37,635 bases of DNA from the NCBI GenBank assembly GCA_035710745.1, contig DASTCX010000034.1, positions 1 to 37,635 on the forward strand. Direction: 5' to 3'. The notes beneath the pieces are model-generated. The model ran no database searches. It saw nothing but the letters and a program-made list of their open reading frames with translations, and was not told the DNA's origin. The DNA is from Candidatus Eremiobacteraceae bacterium. Its GTDB lineage: Bacteria; Vulcanimicrobiota; Vulcanimicrobiia; Eremiobacterales; Eremiobacteraceae. Shown here piece by piece: positions 34,756 through 37,635 of the stretch; positions within the stretch are counted from its first letter, which is position 1; each line of letters begins with the position of its first letter. The translations under genes were made by a program, and so were the position numbers.

Positions 34756-35295
34756 ATGACGCTCGAGCTTATCAACGCCCTCGCCGCAGTCGGCACGTTC
34801 CTCGTCATCGCGGTGAGCGCGATCGCCGCGTTCGTCCAGCTGCGGCACTTGCGCACAAGCAATCAACTCGCCGGCCTGCTGCACACGGTGAACGTGTTCG
34901 AAGACAAGGATTTCCAGAGCAAGCTCACGTGGCTCCGCGACGAATTCCCCGCCAAGATGAAGGACGCGAAGTTCCTCGCCGAACTGCGCTATCCGGGTTC
35001 GCTCAGCAGAACCGATCACCCTGAGCTCGCGATCGCCGATCTGTGGGAACAGACCGGAGTTTACATCAAGTATGGCCTCGTGAGTGAAGATGCGTTCATG
35101 GATCTCGTCGGCGGCAGCGTCCTCCAGTTGTGGAACGCGGTCGCCGATGCGATCAAGATCCGTCGCGAGGTCACTAGCGATGCCGCCTACGAGAACTTCG
35201 AATACGTCGCCGCTCGCGCGCTCGAATGGAGAAAACGCCATCTGACGAACTACCCGCCGAATGCGCCGAAACTGCTGCCGAGATCCGGCTCGTGA
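34756..35295 (+). CDS. DUF4760-type membrane-anchored protein (copy 2)
   Basis: A 179-aa paralogue of the 16105-16629 product. An N-terminal membrane segment (ALAAVGTFLVIAVSAIAAFV) precedes QLRHLRTSNQLAGL, MKDAKFLAELRY, the DHPELAIADLWEQTG block and the C-terminal YENFEYVAARALEW. The last two blocks align with HPELYLCDMYNHVG and IFENFEWLASRAARW in the other copy. No function is known. Its stop overlaps the GTG of the NUDIX gene (GTGA), which suggests coupled translation. Confidence 0.75.
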   Translation: MTLELINALAAVGTFLVIAVSAIAAFVQLRHLRTSNQLAGLLHTVNVFEDKDFQSKLTWLRDEFPAKMKDAKFLAELRYPGSLSRTDHPELAIADLWEQTGVYIKYGLVSEDAFMDLVGGSVLQLWNAVADAIKIRREVTSDAAYENFEYVAARALEWRKRHLTNYPPNAPKLLPRSGS

Positions 35296-35768
35296 AGACG
35301 ATCCGCTTGTGCACCGGTCTACTGCGGCGCGGGAACGACGTGCTGCTCGTCCGTTGCCGCTATGACGGCGAGCCGCAGCCGCTGTGGGTGCTGCCGGGCG
35401 GCCGCCAAGAAGACGGCGAGACGATCGCACAGGCCGTCATCCGCGAGTTCGGCGAAGAGACGTCGCTCGCGGTGCAGATCGACGGACTCGCGTACGTGAG
35501 CGAGTCGATCGACGTTCGCCGCGGGTTGCACGTCGTCAACTGCACGTTCTGGGTGAGCGAACGCGACGCGAGCGCCCCTAAGCCGCTGCCGCGCGACAAG
35601 AAAGTCGTCGAGGTGCGCTTCGTGCGCGCCGCCGAGGCGCCGGCGCTCCTAGCCGCCGATGTCTTGCGCGTTCCCGTCGCGGCGGCGCTGAGCGGCGACC
35701 CGCACCCGCGCTACTTCGCTTTCGCGGCTTCCGACGTCGCTGTGCCGTTCTTCGGTCGGACCGGCTGA
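35292..35768 (+). CDS. NUDIX hydrolase
   Basis: A 158-aa NUDIX-fold protein that would hydrolyse a nucleoside diphosphate linked to another group. The NUDIX box GGRQEDGETIAQAVIREFGEE (G-x5-E-x7-RE-x2-EE) holds the metal-binding glutamates; the glycine normally found after EE is replaced by serine. GTG 35292 is chosen because it overlaps the preceding stop and the domain starts at once (MKTIRLCTGLLRRGNDVLLV). A longer frame from 35226 is inside the DUF4760 gene. The substrate cannot be predicted. Confidence 0.87.
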   Translation: MKTIRLCTGLLRRGNDVLLVRCRYDGEPQPLWVLPGGRQEDGETIAQAVIREFGEETSLAVQIDGLAYVSESIDVRRGLHVVNCTFWVSERDASAPKPLPRDKKVVEVRFVRAAEAPALLAADVLRVPVAAALSGDPHPRYFAFAASDVAVPFFGRTG

Positions 35769-35774
35769 CCGAGG

Positions 35775-36092
35775 GTGGGCCACATCATCGATCCGCCGGA
35801 GCGCGTCGAGGGGAAATTCGTCGCCGTGTTCTTGCAGACCGACATCGCCGATGAGCTCGCGATCTCATTCCTCCGTGACAACGGCATCGATGCGCGCCCG
35901 TTTCCGGTGATGGGCGACATCGCGTTCGAAGGTTTCGGCGGCCTCGCTGGGGGCGCATCGATGTTCGGCGGTCAGGCGCTCGTGTGCGTGCCCGAAAGCG
36001 ACGCCGACGAGGCGCTCGACCTGCTCGAATTCGATTCGGGCCTCGTCGACTACGACGATGACGACGACGCCGGCAAGCGCGACGATGGCTGA
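35775..36092 (+). CDS. DUF2007-like small protein
   Basis: A 105-aa protein from GTG 35775. The core FVAVFLQTDIADELAISFLRDNGIDA and QALVCVPESDADEALDLLE resemble DUF2007, a ferredoxin-like putative signal-transducing domain. A glycine-rich segment (GFGGLAGGASMFGG) connects the halves. It ends in an Asp-rich tail (DYDDDDDAGKRDD). The ribosome binding site is poor (GAGG directly abuts the start). Its 3' end overlaps the nuclease gene by 8 bases, so both are probably cotranslated. No activity is expected. Confidence 0.65.
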   Translation: MGHIIDPPERVEGKFVAVFLQTDIADELAISFLRDNGIDARPFPVMGDIAFEGFGGLAGGASMFGGQALVCVPESDADEALDLLEFDSGLVDYDDDDDAGKRDDG

Positions 36093-37062
36093 TATCAGCA
36101 ACGACTTCGCATGGTCGTGGTCGCGCCACAAGATCTTCTACGATTGCGCGCGCAAACTCTATTGGCAATACTATGGAAGCTGGGGCGGTTGGGACGAGGA
36201 GGCGCCCGAAAGCGCCGCGCTCGCGTATCGGTTGAAGCAGCTGAAAAGCGTGTCGATGCTCGTCGGTCAGACGCTCCACGAAGTGGTCCGGGATAGATTG
36301 CGCATGCGCCCGGCCGCGGGCGGAGCGGTGCCGGCCCAGCAGATCCGCGATGAGGTCGAAAGGCGTGTGCTCAAACGCATGCGCGAGTCGCGCAACCGGG
36401 ACTGGGAGCGTTATCACGACCCGAAGCGGTACGCGATCCTCTTCGAGGACTACTACGGTCCGGGCATCGACGAGCGTCAACGCGATGAAGCCTTGGAACT
36501 CGTCCGCGATTGCACCGCCGGCCTAGCTTCGAACATCTATGCTCGGCGCGCGTTCGGCGTCGCGAAGGAGCGCCTGCGCATCGTCGATCCGGACGATTTC
36601 GACGCGATGCGCATCGTCGTCGACGGCATCGTCGTGTATGCATGTCCTGATCTTGTCGTCGCGGACGACGCAGGCGATCTCCACGTCGTCGACTGGAAGA
36701 CCGGGCGACCTGAAAAGGCGAATGTCGCGCAGCTCGCGATGTACGGCCTCTACGTGACGGAGCGGACCGGCGTGCCGCTCGAGCGGATCGTCGCGCACGT
36801 CGTCTACGTGCGCTACGGCGAGGTCGAAAAGCATGGGAACTTGCGTGAGAGCGTCGAGGAGGCGCGCCGCCGCATATCGACGTTCACCACCGACGTCCGC
36901 GATCGTCTGACGGACGTCGAGAACAACGTCGCAGGCGACATCGACAAGTTCCCGATGACGGAGAACCTCATGCTCTGCCGCCGGTGTCAGTTCCAGGAGT
37001 TATGCGGCCGGCGCCAAGCCGAACCGATCGCGCCGACCGAGGATGAAGCGGAGTCGGCCTAG
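36085..37062 (+). CDS. PD-(D/E)XK nuclease with Fe-S cluster motif (Cas4/RecB-like)
   Basis: A 325-aa nuclease-family protein. Core catalytic residues are Asp189 in YACPDLVVADD and the Asp203-x-Lys205 pair in HVVDWKTGRPEKANV, with an upstream His in GQTLHEVVRD. Four cysteines can bind a 4Fe-4S cluster in the way of AddB, RecB-like and Cas4 nucleases: Cys21 (FYDCARKLYW) plus the C-terminal Cys298-x2-Cys301-x5-Cys307 (CRRCQFQELC). No helicase domain and no CRISPR array accompany it, so it is probably a stand-alone DNA repair or processing nuclease. ATG 36085 overlaps the previous gene by 8 bases. Confidence 0.88.
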   Translation: MADISNDFAWSWSRHKIFYDCARKLYWQYYGSWGGWDEEAPESAALAYRLKQLKSVSMLVGQTLHEVVRDRLRMRPAAGGAVPAQQIRDEVERRVLKRMRESRNRDWERYHDPKRYAILFEDYYGPGIDERQRDEALELVRDCTAGLASNIYARRAFGVAKERLRIVDPDDFDAMRIVVDGIVVYACPDLVVADDAGDLHVVDWKTGRPEKANVAQLAMYGLYVTERTGVPLERIVAHVVYVRYGEVEKHGNLRESVEEARRRISTFTTDVRDRLTDVENNVAGDIDKFPMTENLMLCRRCQFQELCGRRQAEPIAPTEDEAESA

Positions 37063-37097
37063 ACGGGCGACGTACAACGCGCGATAGCCTCTGCGAC

Positions 37098-37496
37098 ATG
37101 CTTTCTATCAGCCCGCACGCACTTTTCGACCGCTACTCCGATGTTGACGTCAAAGCTGCAGCCGCCGATGATCTCGTCCGGGATGTCGTCGTGGCCGGAA
37201 CGGTCGCCAAGGAGCCGCATTATTTCGTCGGCAGCCACACGCACGCGCTTCACGAGACGTTCCCTATCGTCACCGAACACGGTCTGCATCTTGACATCAT
37301 CGACAACGTCGACCTCGCTCCCCGAGTGCCGCTGCACGCGGGGGACGTCATCGCAGTCGCCGGGCAGTTCATCCCTGACGGCAAGGGTTCGGGCATCATC
37401 CACGACACGCATCATTCGCCCGGCCCAGGTTGGCATCGGGGCGGCTGGATCGAGTGGCACGGCCACCGCTTCGAAACGATGTTGTCGTGTGACTAG
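37098..37496 (+). CDS. DUF3465 family protein
   Basis: A 132-aa protein in which the C-terminal IIHDTHHSPGPGWHRGGWIEWHGHRF block is split here as IIHDTHH, HRGGWIEW and HGHRFETM. It is His-rich and matches the DUF3465 family of small proteins. Family members have an OB-like beta-barrel (VVVAGTVAKEPHYFVGSHTH, AGDVIAVAGQFI) and often a signal peptide, which is absent here. The function is unknown. ATG 37098 has no obvious ribosome binding site. The gene appears complete to its stop at 37496, and an IS110-type element lies immediately beyond it. Confidence 0.78.
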   Translation: MLSISPHALFDRYSDVDVKAAAADDLVRDVVVAGTVAKEPHYFVGSHTHALHETFPIVTEHGLHLDIIDNVDLAPRVPLHAGDVIAVAGQFIPDGKGSGIIHDTHHSPGPGWHRGGWIEWHGHRFETMLSCD

Positions 37497-37499
37497 GGA

Positions 37500-37533
37500 G
37501 ATACCGTCTTGGCTGTCAAGCCCGGACGGTATC
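37500..37533. other. Near-perfect hairpin between DUF3465 gene and transposase
   Basis: GATACCGTC (37500-37508) and GACGGTATC (37525-37533) pair perfectly. Inside, GGCT (37511-37514) and AGCC (37519-37522) pair around GTCA. The stop codon of the IS110 transposase lies in the loop. No T-run follows on either strand. It may be a bidirectional terminator or part of the insertion-sequence end. Confidence 0.65.
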
Positions 37534-37635
37534 ATAGTTGGGGTCAAAGGGCTTTTGGCTGCGCAGCACGCCGTACGCGATGTGAATGAGTTTGCGCATG
37601 ACGGCGCCGATGATGAGCATTTCGCTCTTGCCGGC
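37516..37635 (-). mobile_element. IS110-family transposase, C-terminal fragment at window edge
   Basis: The minus strand of the last 120 bases encodes 39 residues before a TGA, read in frame from the window edge. The peptide includes SEMLIIGAVMRKLIHIAYGV followed by LRSQKPFDPNYDTVRA. This matches the conserved C-terminus of IS110/IS116/IS902 transposases (VMRKLLHIAYGVL...PFDPN). These elements use a DEDD plus serine catalytic centre and a bridge RNA from their non-coding ends. The catalytic parts lie outside the window, so intactness is unknown. The gene is too short here to appear as a full reading frame. Confidence 0.85.

Overview
The window is GC-rich, densely coded DNA of a free-living diderm bacterium. 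No rRNA, tRNA or other strict phylogenetic marker is present. Four features argue against a typical proteobacterium: a 2-oxoglutarate dehydrogenase with fused E2 and E1 modules, a Gram-positive/mycobacterial-type LexA box upstream of imuA-imuB-dnaE2, lipoproteins made of six-bladed NHL-like repeats, and a dispersed GGTCGA...TCGACC palindrome family. TonB-type C-terminal domains suggest an outer membrane. A lineage such as Candidatus Eremiobacterota (WPS-2) is my best guess, by inference only. No stretch above 300 bases lacks a gene.

Layout. 0.1-2.5 kb (minus): gamma-glutamyltransferase and a SEC-C protein. 2.6-7.2 kb: two related secreted proteins flank a divergent phosphodiester glycosidase, followed by a class A beta-lactamase-like serine hydrolase. 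7.3-12.6 kb: a two-gene operon for the complete 2-oxoglutarate dehydrogenase reaction, namely a lipoyl+PSBD+E2+E1 polypeptide and then E3. 12.7-13.9 kb: NHL lipoprotein, a clear intrinsic terminator and a palindromic repeat. 13.9-16.6 kb: DUF3311 protein, SSS symporter, lipoprotein and DUF4760 protein. 16.6-21.6 kb (minus): a propeller lipoprotein, ClpB and an RlmI-type methyltransferase.

21.8-24.5 kb: a promoter-led operon of three overlapping type IV pilin-like genes. The first carries its prepilin-cleavage motif about 370 residues into the protein. 24.6-26.2 kb: a tandem pair of exported TonB-C-domain proteins. 26.2-32.5 kb (minus): a cupin, then an SOS mutagenesis cassette (imuA, imuB, dnaE2) with a LexA-box promoter. 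32.6-37.5 kb (plus): DUF885 protein, DUF2269 membrane protein, a second DUF4760 protein, NUDIX hydrolase, DUF2007-like protein, a Cas4/RecB-like Fe-S nuclease and a DUF3465 protein. The window ends in the C-terminus of an IS110-family transposase.

The most unusual signal is the palindromic repeat family. Five palindromes, mostly within a 105-bp (35-codon) tandem duplication, lie in frame inside dnaE2. Two more form the tail of imuA next to the imuB start. Others lie between genes. This resembles in-frame colonising palindromes such as the Rickettsia palindromic elements, or paired REP/BIME elements. The lipoyl-bearing E2-E1 fusion and the internally processed pilin fusion are the next most notable features.
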